Assembly: GCF_021272345.1 (NCBI RefSeq)
Contig: NZ_JAJSDQ010000002.1
Span: 558,001 to 622,000, forward strand
DNA from: Ornithinimicrobium sediminis
GTDB taxonomy: Bacteria > Actinomycetota > Actinomycetes > Actinomycetales > Dermatophilaceae
Reading direction: 5' to 3'
Length of the DNA: 64,000 nucleotides
The translations under genes and the position numbers were made by a program. A model generated the notes under the pieces. The model was not told where the DNA came from. It did not search any database and saw only the letters and a list, made by a program, of their open reading frames with translations. The first letter of the stretch is position 1. Every line of letters starts with the position of its first letter. This document shows positions 8,406 through 17,538 of the stretch, one piece after another.

Positions 8406-9530
8406 GTGACTCGGATCATCGCGGGGACCGCCGGCGGCCGGCGTCTGCGGACCCCCAAGGGCTCGGCCACCCGCCCGACCACCGACCGCGTGCGTGAGGC
8501 CCTCTTCTCGCGGGTCGAGGCCCTGCTCGGGCTTGAGGACACGCGGGTGCTGGACCTGTATGCGGGCTCCGGGGCCCTGGGGCTGGAGGCTGCGTCCCGC
8601 AGGGCGGCGCACGTGCTCTGCGTCGAGTCGGACGCGCCCACCGCCGCGCTGGCCCGTGGCAACGCGCGCGACCTCGGCCTGTCTCAGGTCGAGGTCGTCA
8701 ACGACAGGGTCGAGCGGGTGCTGGAGCGGGGCCCGAGCGGTGCCGCATACGACCTCGTGCTGGCCGACCCGCCCTACCCGCTGGACGAGGAGCGCCTCGC
8801 CGGGGTGCTGTCCTCGCTCCTGGTGCGGGGCTGGCTCACGCAGGAGGGGGTCGTCGTGGTGGAACGCTCGTCCCGCAGCCCCGCGCCGCAGTGGCCCTCC
8901 GACCTGCAGCTGCTGCGCACGCGCCGCTACGGCGAGACCTGCCTGCACGTCGCCGAGCGGGTGACCGGCACCGGTGGCAGGATCGCCGGCATGTCCGACT
9001 ACACCATCCCCCGACCCACCTCAGGCGACGTCGTCGACCTGATCCTCGACGACCACCGTCTCTTCGAGGCTCTGCTGCGCGACATGCGGGACATCACCGC
9101 GGACCGCGCGGCGGCCAGGGCTGCCTTCTCCGCCGTGCTCGTCGCGCACGGCGAGGCGGAGGAGGAGGAGGTCTACCCCAACCTGGAGCGCAAGGACGCC
9201 ATCTCCGAGGAGGAGGCCGAGCACGGTGAGCACGAGCACGCCGAGGGCAACGAGGCGCTGCTGGCACTCCTGGAGTGTGTGGGCACCGACACACAGAAGT
9301 TCGACGACGCGGTGGAGGCGATGTCCGAGGCGCTCATGCACCACCTGGGGGAGGAGGAGCAGACCATCCTCAACCCGGCCCGCACCGAGGTCTCCGACAC
9401 GGTGCGTGCCGACCTCGGCATGAGGTTCGTCGCCGCCAGGAGCCGGCACCTCGACGCCGGCTGCGGCAGCCTGGAGTCGGTGCGCCGGATCGTCGAGCGT
9501 GACCGGCGACAGGGCAAGATGGAGGGGTGA
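8406..9530 (+). CDS. rsmD: 16S rRNA (guanine-966-N2) methyltransferase RsmD in one frame with a hemerythrin domain
   Basis: Residues 1 to about 188 are RsmD, the AdoMet enzyme that methylates G966 of 16S rRNA: MTRIIAGTAGGRRLRTP start, DLYAGSGALGLEA (AdoMet loop, ~49), LADPPYPLDEE (catalytic NPPY-like motif, ~118). No stop codon follows. The frame continues through VTGTGGRIAG into about 178 residues of a hemerythrin-type four-helix protein (DDHRLFEALLRDM, LVAHGEAEEEEVYP, HHLGEEEQ) with His and Glu spaced for a di-iron site. Either this is a true fusion, or translation restarts at ATG 8991 (MSDYTIPRP), which has only a weak AGGA upstream. RsmD is normally ~185-190 residues alone. Overlaps coaD by 4 bases. 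Confidence 0.85.
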   Translation: MTRIIAGTAGGRRLRTPKGSATRPTTDRVREALFSRVEALLGLEDTRVLDLYAGSGALGLEAASRRAAHVLCVESDAPTAALARGNARDLGLSQVEVVNDRVERVLERGPSGAAYDLVLADPPYPLDEERLAGVLSSLLVRGWLTQEGVVVVERSSRSPAPQWPSDLQLLRTRRYGETCLHVAERVTGTGGRIAGMSDYTIPRPTSGDVVDLILDDHRLFEALLRDMRDITADRAAARAAFSAVLVAHGEAEEEEVYPNLERKDAISEEEAEHGEHEHAEGNEALLALLECVGTDTQKFDDAVEAMSEALMHHLGEEEQTILNPARTEVSDTVRADLGMRFVAARSRHLDAGCGSLESVRRIVERDRRQGKMEG

Positions 9531-10015
9531 GCGCAGCCAGGACGACCCGACGTGCCGTGTGCCCCGGCTCCTTCGACCCGGTGACCAACGGCCATCTGGA
9601 CGTCATCGAGCGTGCTGGTGTGCTCTTCGACGAGGTCGTGGTCGCAGTGCTGCACAACCCCGCGAAGCGCGGGCGGTTTCCCGTCGAGCAGCGCCTGGAG
9701 TTCCTGCGCCGGTCGCTGTCCGCCGATGCGCCGGTGCGGGTCGAGGCCTTCGCGAACCGGCTGCTCGTCGACGTCTGCCGGGACGTGGGAGCGGTCGCCG
9801 TGGTCAAGGGCCTGCGTGGAGGCACCGATTTCCACTACGAGGTGCCGATGGCACTCATGAACCGCCACCTGAGCGGAGTGGAGACGGTCTTCCTCCCGGG
9901 TGCGCCGCAGTGGGAGCACGTCTCCAGCTCGCTGGTCAGCGAGGTCGCCGCCTTCGGTGGCGACGTGTCCGGCATGGTGCCCGCCGCCGTGCTCGAGGCC
10001 TGGCGTCAGGGCTGA
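9527..10015 (+). CDS. coaD: Pantetheine-phosphate adenylyltransferase
   Basis: Transfers AMP from ATP to 4'-phosphopantetheine, giving dephospho-CoA, the penultimate step of CoA synthesis. The 162-residue protein is of usual length and shows the nucleotidyltransferase signature CPGSFDPVTNGHLDVI (TxGH at ~20-23), the KGLRGGTDFHYE loop, and the HVSSSLVSEVA motif near 130 that helps hold ATP. GTG 9527 lies inside the preceding gene's last codons (GGAGGGGTGA), giving a 4-base overlap and a built-in ribosome site. The pairing of coaD downstream of rsmD is common in bacteria. Confidence 0.97.
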   Translation: MSAARTTRRAVCPGSFDPVTNGHLDVIERAGVLFDEVVVAVLHNPAKRGRFPVEQRLEFLRRSLSADAPVRVEAFANRLLVDVCRDVGAVAVVKGLRGGTDFHYEVPMALMNRHLSGVETVFLPGAPQWEHVSSSLVSEVAAFGGDVSGMVPAAVLEAWRQG

Positions 10016-10060
10016 GCCCGGTCCCGCCGGTCACCGCGCGCCCGGACAGCGGGTGCCGAC

Positions 10061-10089
10061 TTGGTGGGAGCGCCGCGCTCCGGTAATCT
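10061..10089 (+). promoter_or_regulatory. Candidate promoter for the yceD-rpmF pair
   Basis: TTGGTG (10061-10066), a 17-base spacer and TAATCT (10084-10089) fit the actinobacterial housekeeping pattern (TTGACA, 17, TAnnnT). The start codon lies 65 bases further on. Prediction from sequence only. Confidence 0.45.
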
Positions 10090-10154
10090 TGCACGTCGGC
10101 CTGCACCCCGTGGTGGACAGGCCGATCCACACGACGACAAGGGCAACGTTTCGC

Positions 10155-10733
10155 ATGGCACACCAGGACATCGAGGGCCCCTGGGTCTTCGACACCAGGG
10201 AGCTGGTCCGGCGTCCGGGCACCATGCGCGCGCTCACCCGTGTCGTCGAGGCCCCGGAGGTCATCGGGACCGACGTCATCGCCATTCCCCCCGGCCGGCC
10301 GGTCGAGGTGGAGCTGCGGATGGAGTCGGTCGTCGAGGGCGTCCTGGCCACCGGGTCGGTCCGTTCCTCCGCGAGCGGGGTGTGCGTGCGGTGCCTGGAG
10401 GACCTCGACGTCAGGGTGGACGTCGGCTTCCAGGAGCTGTTCGCCTATCCCGACCGGGCAGCCCACCACCAGCAGGTGGCGGCTGACGAGGAGCAGGATG
10501 AGCAGCACACCCTCGACCATGACCTCATGGACCTCGAGGAGGTGCTGCGGGACGCAGTGGTGACCGCCCTGCCGTTCCAGCCGGTGTGTCGGGACGACTG
10601 CCCCGGGTTGTGCTCCGAGTGCGGAGCCCGCCTGGCGGACGACCCGGACCACCACCACGACGTGATCGACCCCCGGTGGTCCGCTCTGGCCGACCTGGCC
10701 GCAGCGCCCACCGACGACGAGAAGAGGACCTGA
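10155..10733 (+). CDS. YceD/DUF177 family protein
   Basis: A 192-residue acidic protein with the DUF177 layout: GVCVRCLEDLDV (CxxC) in the middle, and PVCRDDCPGLCSECGARL near the C-terminus, four cysteines likely to bind zinc. YceD proteins are nearly always encoded just before rpmF, as here (one base between stop and start), and are linked to 23S rRNA maturation and large-subunit assembly. ATG 10155 is chosen because it starts the conserved region (HQDIEGPWVFDTREL); the frame is open further upstream without homology. Promoter candidate at 10061-10089. Confidence 0.9.
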   Translation: MAHQDIEGPWVFDTRELVRRPGTMRALTRVVEAPEVIGTDVIAIPPGRPVEVELRMESVVEGVLATGSVRSSASGVCVRCLEDLDVRVDVGFQELFAYPDRAAHHQQVAADEEQDEQHTLDHDLMDLEEVLRDAVVTALPFQPVCRDDCPGLCSECGARLADDPDHHHDVIDPRWSALADLAAAPTDDEKRT

Positions 10734-10734
10734 C

Positions 10735-10929
10735 GTGGCCGTCCCGAAGCGCAAGATGTCGCGCGCCAACACCCGGCACCGCCGTTCCAACTGGAAGGCT
10801 GCCCCGGTCGTGCTGACGACCTGCCCGCAGTGCCAGGCTCCGGCGCAGCCGCACCGGGCCTGCCCCTCCTGCGGCACCTACGGCGGACGGCACTACGACG
10901 CCGCCGAGCGCACCGAGCACCAGGGCTGA
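10735..10929 (+). CDS. rpmF: 50S ribosomal protein L32
   Basis: A 64-residue large-subunit protein. It starts [20 protein letters not shown], the universal L32 N-terminus, and has the zinc-ribbon cysteines CPQCQAP and [10 protein letters not shown] (CxxC...CxxC). GTG start one base after the yceD stop, so co-translated with it. Like L28 in this window it is the cysteine-containing, zinc-binding form. Confidence 0.97.
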   Translation: MAVPKRKMSRANTRHRRSNWKAAPVVLTTCPQCQAPAQPHRACPSCGTYGGRHYDAAERTEHQG

Positions 10930-10949
10930 CCGGTCTCCGGCTCCCCGTC

Positions 10950-11732
10950 GTGAGCTCCGGGACCGCCCCCTCACCGGGGCAGGCAGCGTCCGCCGCTCTG
11001 CCGCTCGCCGACCTGCTGGAGCAGCTCCAGCAGGTCGCTGGCGGTCCGATCGACGGGGCGCTGCTTCGTCGTGCCCTGACGCACCGGTCCTACGCCTACG
11101 AGAACGGCAACCTTCCGCACAACGAACGGCTGGAGTTCCTGGGGGACGCCGTCCTCGGCGTGATCGTCACCGACACCCTCTACCGTGACCACCCCGAGCT
11201 CCCGGAGGGCCAGCTCGCCAAGCTGCGGGCGGCCGTGGTGAACACCCGGGCGTTGGCCGACGTGGCCCGCACGATCGGTCTGGGGGACTACGTGCTGCTC
11301 GGTCGAGGTGAGGAGTCGACCGGGGGGCGGGACAAGGACAGCATCCTGGCGGACACGACCGAGGCCACGATCGGCTGTGTCTACCTCGAGCTGGGCATGG
11401 ACGCCGCAGCCGGCCTGGTGCACCACCTCCTGGACCCGCTGATGCGGCACAGCGCCTCCCTCGGAGCCGGCCTGGACTGGAAGACGAGCCTGCAGGAGAT
11501 CGTGTCCGGTGCGGAGCTCGGCAGCCCGGAGTACCGCATCGAGGCCGAGGGGCCGGACCACGACAAGGTCTTCACTGCCAGCGCGGTCGTCGCGGGTGAG
11601 GTCCTGGGCTCGGGCACCGGCCGCTCCAAGAAGGCGGCGGAGCAGAACGCGGCAGAGGTCGCGTGGACCGTGCTCTCGGCCAGGGCCTCGGCCGGCCGGC
11701 CACCGGCTGCGGACACCGTCGCCTCCGACTGA
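10950..11732 (+). CDS. rnc: Ribonuclease III
   Basis: Cleaves double-stranded RNA, processing the rRNA precursor and structured mRNAs. The 260-residue protein has the RNase III catalytic motif [16 protein letters not shown] with the conserved Glu/Asp, a second acidic cluster ([13 protein letters not shown]), and a C-terminal dsRNA-binding domain ([16 protein letters not shown] through [16 protein letters not shown]). The GTG at 10950 is the first sensible start after the rpmF stop at 10929; the ribosome site is weak, so the exact start is uncertain. The stop is 4 bases before the mutM ATG. Confidence 0.95.
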   Translation: MSSGTAPSPGQAASAALPLADLLEQLQQVAGGPIDGALLRRALTHRSYAYENGNLPHNERLEFLGDAVLGVIVTDTLYRDHPELPEGQLAKLRAAVVNTRALADVARTIGLGDYVLLGRGEESTGGRDKDSILADTTEATIGCVYLELGMDAAAGLVHHLLDPLMRHSASLGAGLDWKTSLQEIVSGAELGSPEYRIEAEGPDHDKVFTASAVVAGEVLGSGTGRSKKAAEQNAAEVAWTVLSARASAGRPPAADTVASD

Positions 11733-11736
11733 CACG

Positions 11737-12639
11737 ATGCCGGAGCTCCCCGAGGTCGAGGTCGTGCGGCGCGGTCTGGCCGAGCACGTGGTCGACCGCA
11801 CCATCGTCAGCGCCACGCTGACCGGCGCCCGGGTGGCTCGCAGGCACGCCGCCGGCCCCGCCGACCTCGCTGCCCGCCTCGACGGTGCCCGGGTCCTCCA
11901 GGCAGACCGCCGCGGGAAGTACCTGTGGCTGGTCGTGCAGACCCCCGAGGACGACCCTCAGGCGCTCGTGGTCCACCTGGGGATGAGCGGCCAGATGCTG
12001 GTCACGTCGCCGACGGCCGCGGCGCAGCGGCACCTGCACGCCCGCTTCGACCTCGACGGCGGCATCCAGCTGCGGTTCGTGGACCAGCGCACGTTCGGTG
12101 GCCTCGCTCTCACCGCGCTCGTGCCCGACCGGTATGCCGTGTCGTCGCACCCGAGAGGGGTGCCCCTGCCCGTGTCCCACATCGCCGCCGACCCCCTCGA
12201 GCCCTCCTTCGACCGTGCGCTGGTCGTGCGCCTGCTCAAGGCACGCGACACCGCGGTCAAGCGGGCCCTGCTCGACCAGCGGCTGGTGAGCGGCATCGGC
12301 AACATCTACGCCGACGAGGCCCTGTGGCGCGCCGGTGTGCACGGGCTCCGGCCCTGCGCTGCGCTCACCAAGCCGACGCTCGGGCGCATCCTGGACCATG
12401 CCGCCGACGTGATGTCCTCGGCCCTGGCCCAGGGCGGCACGAGCTTCGACGCGCTCTATGTCAACGTCAACGGCGCCGGCGGCTACTTCGACCGGTCCCT
12501 GGACGCCTACGGCCGGACCGGGAGGCCCTGCCGTCGATGCGGGTCGCCCATTCGGCGCGAGCAGTTCATGAACCGCTCCTCCCACTCGTGTCCCCGCTGC
12601 CAGCCCCGTCCCCGGGCCCTGCCGGCGGGCCGTCGCTAG
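11737..12639 (+). CDS. mutM: Formamidopyrimidine-DNA glycosylase
   Basis: Base-excision repair enzyme that removes 8-oxoguanine and formamidopyrimidines and nicks the strand. The 300-residue protein begins [14 protein letters not shown], where Pro2 and Glu3 are the catalytic nucleophile and acid. It continues with the conserved Lys loop (RRGKYLWL), the helix-two-turn-helix [14 protein letters not shown], and a C-terminal zinc finger [13 protein letters not shown]...CPRC. ATG 11737 is fixed by the need for Pro at position 2. Located between rnc and acylphosphatase ahead of smc, as in many actinobacteria. Confidence 0.97.
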   Translation: MPELPEVEVVRRGLAEHVVDRTIVSATLTGARVARRHAAGPADLAARLDGARVLQADRRGKYLWLVVQTPEDDPQALVVHLGMSGQMLVTSPTAAAQRHLHARFDLDGGIQLRFVDQRTFGGLALTALVPDRYAVSSHPRGVPLPVSHIAADPLEPSFDRALVVRLLKARDTAVKRALLDQRLVSGIGNIYADEALWRAGVHGLRPCAALTKPTLGRILDHAADVMSSALAQGGTSFDALYVNVNGAGGYFDRSLDAYGRTGRPCRRCGSPIRREQFMNRSSHSCPRCQPRPRALPAGRR

Positions 12640-12649
12640 TCTGCAGGGC

Positions 12650-12940
12650 ATGGCCGAGCACGAGCGCGCGCTGATCTTCGTCCGCGGAAGGGTGCAGGGC
12701 GTGGGGTTCCGCTGGTGGACGCGTGCCCGGGCCCTCGAGCTGGGCCTGGTCGGCCACGCCCGGAACCTGCCCGACGGCCGGGTGGAGGTCAGCGCCCAGG
12801 GCCCTCGTGCCGCGGTCGAGCAGCTCGTCGCGCTGCTGGACGAGCAGCCCTCCATGCGCAGCAGACCCGGGCACGTGGCCGGCGTCACGGTGCAGTGGCA
12901 TCCGGGACGGGAGGACACCACGGGGTTCGTCGAGCGGTGA
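12650..12940 (+). CDS. acyP: Acylphosphatase
   Basis: Hydrolyses carboxyl-phosphate bonds such as acetyl phosphate or carbamoyl phosphate. The 96-residue protein has both signatures: VRGRVQGVGFRWWTR (the catalytic Arg and phosphate cradle) and GHARNLPDGRVEVSAQG (catalytic Asn). It starts 10 bases after mutM and ends 109 bases before smc. Confidence 0.95.
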   Translation: MAEHERALIFVRGRVQGVGFRWWTRARALELGLVGHARNLPDGRVEVSAQGPRAAVEQLVALLDEQPSMRSRPGHVAGVTVQWHPGREDTTGFVER

Positions 12941-13049
12941 GCACCAGGAGGGCAGCCGCGGCCCCCGGTGCCGAGGTCCCCGGTCAGGGCGCCGCCCGGC
13001 GGTACAGTGGCGCGCAGCCGCACCGGCCAGCCCAGGGAGACACAGTCGC

Positions 13050-16000
13050 GTGTACGTCAAGAGCCTGACCCTCAAGGGGTTCAAGTCCTTCGCGTCGTCG
13101 ACGTCCCTGCGGCTCGAGCCCGGCATCACCTGCATCGTCGGGCCCAACGGCTCCGGCAAGTCCAACGTCGTCGACGCCCTCGCCTGGGTCATGGGCGAGC
13201 AGGGGGCCAAGAGCCTGCGAGGCGGCAAGATGGAGGACGTCATCTTCGCCGGCACCTCCGGCCGCCAGCCCCTGGGCCGGGCCGAGGTGTCGATGACCAT
13301 CGACAACACCGACGGCGCCCTGCCCATCGACTACTCCGAGGTCACGATCACCCGGACGATGTTCCGCAGCGGCGGGTCCGAGTATGCGATCAACGGCACG
13401 TCCTGCCGGCTGCTGGACGTCCAGGAGCTGCTGTCCGACTCGGGCATCGGCCGTGAGATGCACGTGATCGTCGGCCAGGGCCAGCTCGACCAGGTGCTGC
13501 GGGCGACGCCGGAGGAGCGGCGGGGCTTCATCGAGGAGGCCGCAGGCGTCCTCAAGCACCGCAAGCGCAAGGAGCGTGCGCTGCGCAAGCTCGAGACGAT
13601 GGAGGGCAACCTCACCCGTCTGGGCGACCTGACGACCGAGATCCGTCGGCAGCTCGGCCCCCTGGGCCGGCAGGCCGAGACCGCCCGGCGGGCCGGCACC
13701 ATCCAGGCGGAGGTGCGCGACGCCCGTCTGCGGATCCTGGCCGACGACCTGGTGCAGCTCACCGCCACCCTCGAGCAGGAGATGGCCGACGAGGCGGCCC
13801 TCGTCGAGCGGCGCACGGCCGTCGAGCAGGCCATGCAGGCCTCTCGGGCCACGGTCACCGAGCTGGAGGAGCGGGTGGCCGCCGCCGCTCCTCGGCTGAC
13901 TCGCGCCCAGGAGCGGTGGTACGCCTTCTCCTCTCTCGTGGAGCGTCTGCGCTCGACCGGCGACCTGGCCACCGAGCGGGTGCGCCTGATGGCTGCCGAG
14001 GCGCAGGACGAGCCGGCCGGTCACGGGGGCCGCGACCCCGAGCAGCTGCGGGCCCAGGCGGAGGAGATGCGGGGGCAGGAGCGCCGGGTGCGTGAGCAGA
14101 TCGAGGAGCTGGCCGAGGTGCTGGCCCTCGCGGAGCGCGACCGGGCAGCCGCCGAGACGGCCCACGCCGACGAGCAGGCACGGTTGACGCGGCTGGCTCG
14201 CGCTGCGGCCGACCGGCGCGAGGGCCTGGCCCGTCTCGCAGGCCAGGTCGCAGCGCGACGGAGCCGGATCGAGGCGGGTGAGGCCGAGGTCGGGCGGCTG
14301 CGGCAGAGCGCGGAGGCGGTCCTCGAGCGTGCCCGGGCCGCAGAGCAGCAGTTCGCCGCCCTCGAGGCGACCATTCTCGACGTGGAGCAGGGCGAGGAGG
14401 GGCTGGACCAGGAGTACGAGTCCGCCGAGCAGGCCCGGGACGAGGCCGTGAGCCGACTGGAGCAGTGGCGGGAGTCCCTGCGCACGGCCCAGGCCGAACA
14501 GGGCAGCCTGCAGGCACGCCGGGAGGCACTGGAGCTCAGCCTCAGGCGCAAGGACGGGGCGGCTGCACTCCTGGCCTCGCAGAGCCCCGGGCTCGTGGGC
14601 ACCGTGTCGACCTTGCTCACCGTGCGCGCCGGCCAGGAAGCGGGGGTGGCGGCGGCGCTGGGGTGGTCCGGAGAGGCGTTGGTGGTGCACGGCCTGGCTG
14701 AGGCCGGAGCTGCCGTGGCCTGGCTGCGGGAGCACGACGAGGGCCAGGCCGGGCTCATCGTGCCGGGCACGGCCGCACCCTCCGACCCCACCGGGTGGGG
14801 GAGCCTGCCGGGGTATGCCGTGTGGGCCGTCGACGTCGTGACCGCCGAGGGCGACCTCGGGCGGGCTCTGCTCGGCCTGCTGGACCGTGCCGCGCTGGTC
14901 GACACCCCCGAGCACGCCCAGGAGCTGGTGCTCGACGAGTCCCTCCCGGGTGTCGTGGCCGTGACCGCGACCGGTGACGTCTACGGGCCCGGGTGGGTGC
15001 GGGGCGGCAGCAGCTCGGGCCCCAGCCTCATCGAGGTCCAGTCGGCCCTGGACGAGACCGTCGAGCAGCTGCAGTCCGCCACCTCCCGTGTCGAGCAGGC
15101 AGGGTTCGAGGTGCAGCGGTGCACGGCCATCCTGGAGGAGGCTTCCGCCGCCACGGAGTCTGCCCTCGAGAAGCTGCACGACTCCGATGCGCGGATGGCC
15201 GCCGTCGCCGAGCAGCTGGGCCAGCTCGGCTCCACGATGCGTGCGGCGAAGGCGGAACGGGAGCGCACGGAGCTGGCCATCGCCGAGGCCGAGCGGACGC
15301 TGGGTGCCACCCGCACCGAGCTGGCCGGCCTGGAGGAACGGCTGGCTGCGGCTGAGGCGGCACCCGTGGACGGCGCCGGCGACGAACCCGAGACCAGGGA
15401 GCGTGACCGGCTGGCCGAGGCAGCGGCCCTGGCCCGCAGCCGGGAGACCGAGGCACGGCTCTCGCTGCGGACGGCCGAGGAGCGGGTCCGCGCCGTCGCG
15501 GGCCGTGCCGAGTCCTTGGAGGCCGCTGCGCGCAACGAGCTCGCTGCCAGGGAGCGGGCCGCTGCGCGACGGCGACGGCGCGAGCAGGAGGCGGCGGTGG
15601 CCACAGCGGTGGCTCAGGCCACGGCATACCTCGTCGCACGCACGAGCGACCTGGCGAGCGTCGCCGCCGCCCAACGCGACCAGGCGGCGACGGAGCAGCA
15701 CGAGCACGAGCGGGGCCTCGCCCAGGCCCGGTCGGGCCTGCAGGACCTCGGGGAGCAGCTGCGCGAGCTGACCGACTCGGTGCACCAGGACGAGATCGCC
15801 CGCGCCGAGCAGCGTCTGCGCATCGACCAGGTGCGCGCCCGGGCCGTCGAGGAGCTCGGTGTCGACCCCGACGTGATGGTCGAGGACTACGGTCCGCACC
15901 AGCTGGTGCCTCCGGTGCCCGGAGCACCCGGCGCCGAGGACCCCGACGACCTGCCCGAGCCGCAGCCGTTCGTGCGGGAGGCCCAGGAGAAGCGCCTACG

Positions 16001-16646
16001 GGCAGCCGAGCGTCGTCTGGCCTCCCTGGGCAAGGTCAACCCCCTCGCGCTGGAGGAGTTCGCCGCTCTGGAGGAGCGCCACAAGTTCCTCACGGAGCAG
16101 GTGGAGGACCTGCGGCGCTCCAAGACCGACCTGCTGGAGATCGTGCGGCAGGTCGACGAGCGCGTCGAGCGTGTGTTCGCCGAGGCCTACCACGACACGG
16201 CCGAGCAGTTCGAGCGCGTGTTCGCCCGGCTCTTCCCGGGTGGCGAGGGGCGACTGGTGCTCACGGACCCGGACGACATGCTGACGACGGGCATCGAGGT
16301 CGAGGCCCGGCCGCCGGGCAAGAAGATCAAGCGGCTGTCGCTGCTCTCCGGCGGCGAGCGCTCGCTCACGGCGGTCGCGCTCCTCGTGGCCATCTTCAAG
16401 GCACGCCCCAGCCCGTTCTACATCATGGACGAGGTCGAGGCGGCGTTGGACGACACGAACCTGGGGCGTCTGATCGTGCTGTTCGAGGAGCTCCGCGACT
16501 CCAGCCAGCTCATCGTCATCACCCACCAGAAGCGCACCATGGAGATCGCCGACGCTCTCTACGGCGTCTCGATGCAGGGGGACGGCGTCACGACGGTCGT
16601 GTCGCAACGCCTGCGCGACGTGCAGCCCGAAGCGCGCCCCGCCTGA
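13050..16646 (+). CDS. smc: Chromosome partition protein SMC
   Basis: Condensin ATPase that organises and segregates the chromosome with ScpA/ScpB. The 1198-residue protein starts VYVKSLTLKGFKSF and has Walker A GPNGSGKSN at ~31-39, a Q-loop region, long Glu/Arg-rich coiled coils (about 170-500 and 690-1020), a hinge around 530-670 (GLVGTVSTLLTV...), the ABC signature LSGGERSLTAVALL near 1100, and Walker B FYIMDEVEAALDD near 1125. GTG 13050 is preceded by a GGGAGA site. Antisense frames over 900 codons long across this gene are artefacts of base composition. Confidence 0.97.
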   Translation: MYVKSLTLKGFKSFASSTSLRLEPGITCIVGPNGSGKSNVVDALAWVMGEQGAKSLRGGKMEDVIFAGTSGRQPLGRAEVSMTIDNTDGALPIDYSEVTITRTMFRSGGSEYAINGTSCRLLDVQELLSDSGIGREMHVIVGQGQLDQVLRATPEERRGFIEEAAGVLKHRKRKERALRKLETMEGNLTRLGDLTTEIRRQLGPLGRQAETARRAGTIQAEVRDARLRILADDLVQLTATLEQEMADEAALVERRTAVEQAMQASRATVTELEERVAAAAPRLTRAQERWYAFSSLVERLRSTGDLATERVRLMAAEAQDEPAGHGGRDPEQLRAQAEEMRGQERRVREQIEELAEVLALAERDRAAAETAHADEQARLTRLARAAADRREGLARLAGQVAARRSRIEAGEAEVGRLRQSAEAVLERARAAEQQFAALEATILDVEQGEEGLDQEYESAEQARDEAVSRLEQWRESLRTAQAEQGSLQARREALELSLRRKDGAAALLASQSPGLVGTVSTLLTVRAGQEAGVAAALGWSGEALVVHGLAEAGAAVAWLREHDEGQAGLIVPGTAAPSDPTGWGSLPGYAVWAVDVVTAEGDLGRALLGLLDRAALVDTPEHAQELVLDESLPGVVAVTATGDVYGPGWVRGGSSSGPSLIEVQSALDETVEQLQSATSRVEQAGFEVQRCTAILEEASAATESALEKLHDSDARMAAVAEQLGQLGSTMRAAKAERERTELAIAEAERTLGATRTELAGLEERLAAAEAAPVDGAGDEPETRERDRLAEAAALARSRETEARLSLRTAEERVRAVAGRAESLEAAARNELAARERAAARRRRREQEAAVATAVAQATAYLVARTSDLASVAAAQRDQAATEQHEHERGLAQARSGLQDLGEQLRELTDSVHQDEIARAEQRLRIDQVRARAVEELGVDPDVMVEDYGPHQLVPPVPGAPGAEDPDDLPEPQPFVREAQEKRLRAAERRLASLGKVNPLALEEFAALEERHKFLTEQVEDLRRSKTDLLEIVRQVDERVERVFAEAYHDTAEQFERVFARLFPGGEGRLVLTDPDDMLTTGIEVEARPPGKKIKRLSLLSGGERSLTAVALLVAIFKARPSPFYIMDEVEAALDDTNLGRLIVLFEELRDSSQLIVITHQKRTMEIADALYGVSMQGDGVTTVVSQRLRDVQPEARPA

Positions 16647-16732
16647 GGCTCGCCGTCGCGGCCGGGAGCAGACGGAGGCGCCCGGGCCTGCGGTGACGGA
16701 ACATTCCGTGGACGCACGAGGTTGTGGGGACC

Positions 16733-17440
16733 ATGACTGACACCACCACGACCCGCCGACGCGTCGAGTTCTTCTTCGACCCCGCCTGCCCCTTCTGCTG
16801 GCAGACCTCCAAGTGGTTCCGCCAGGTCGCCCGACAGGTCGACATCGAGCCGGTGTGGCGCTTCATCTCCCTCGCCGTCCTGAACGACGAGATGGACGAG
16901 GTCGACCAGGTCGACGGACATGCCGCCGGGCACAAGATGCTGCGGGTGGCTGCCGCCGCGCAGCGTGCGCACGGTGCCGACGTCGTCGGGCCCCTGTACG
17001 AGGAGATGGGTCGGCGGCTGTGGGAGACGGCGCCGGACGTCGACGGGCCCCTGGAGGGGGACCGGCTGTGGGACGAGATCCGGCCCCACCAGGCCTCCGT
17101 GCTGGCCCAGCTGCCGGACATCCTGGAGGCGGTAGGTCTGCCGGTGGGGCTCGCCGAGGCCGCGGGAGACGCGCAGTACGACGCTGAGCTCGCAGCCTCG
17201 ACCCGCGAGGCCATGGAGCGCACCGGCGGCGACGTCGGCACGCCGATCCTGGCGTTCGAGGGCTCGGACGGTGCGGCCTTCTTCGGCCCCGTCATCTCCG
17301 ACACCCCCACCGACGAGGATGCTGTGAAGCTGTGGGAGGCCGTCACCACCCTGGCCACCTGGCCCTCCTTCGCCGAGCTCAAGCGCTCGCTGCGCAAGCC
17401 CCTCGACAACGGCCTGCTCAACAGCCTGGCCGGTCGCTGA
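16733..17440 (+). CDS. DsbA-fold thiol oxidoreductase, mycothiol-dependent nitroreductase (Rv2466c) type
   Basis: A 235-residue thioredoxin-fold protein with an inserted helical domain. Near the N-terminus FFFDPACPFCWQTSKW holds the active CPFC at residues 19-22. From memory, Rv2466c of M. tuberculosis has its redox cysteines at the same positions (19 and 22), which supports ATG 16733 over the GTG three codons upstream. GTPILAF with its cis-Pro lies near 180. That family uses mycothiol and coenzyme-F-independent reduction of nitro drugs and deals with oxidative stress. No signal peptide, so cytoplasmic. A very strong hairpin lies 20 bases after the stop. Confidence 0.85.
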   Translation: MTDTTTTRRRVEFFFDPACPFCWQTSKWFRQVARQVDIEPVWRFISLAVLNDEMDEVDQVDGHAAGHKMLRVAAAAQRAHGADVVGPLYEEMGRRLWETAPDVDGPLEGDRLWDEIRPHQASVLAQLPDILEAVGLPVGLAEAAGDAQYDAELAASTREAMERTGGDVGTPILAFEGSDGAAFFGPVISDTPTDEDAVKLWEAVTTLATWPSFAELKRSLRKPLDNGLLNSLAGR

Positions 17441-17459
17441 CCCCGGCGGTGTGAGTCCG

Positions 17460-17502
17460 CTCACTGCGCGGTGTGTTCCTGCGGGACACGCCGCGCAGTG
17501 AG
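17460..17502 (+). terminator. Long hairpin after the DsbA-like gene
   Basis: Bases 17460-17479 pair with 17483-17502 across all 20 positions (18 Watson-Crick, 2 G-T) around a TGC triloop. There is no T-tract (AGTTGGTG follows), which is usual for actinobacterial terminators. It lies 20 bases past the stop and upstream of the next start, so it probably ends this transcript. Confidence 0.75.
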
Positions 17503-17538
17503 TTGGTGCGCAGCCTGATCCGGAGGACAGTGGGAGAC

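Noticed and set aside
12984-15899. A 971-codon minus-strand open frame opposite smc
   Set aside because: Composition mirrors the SMC codons (Gly/Arg/Pro-rich) with no domain and no ribosome site. SMC itself is unmistakable.
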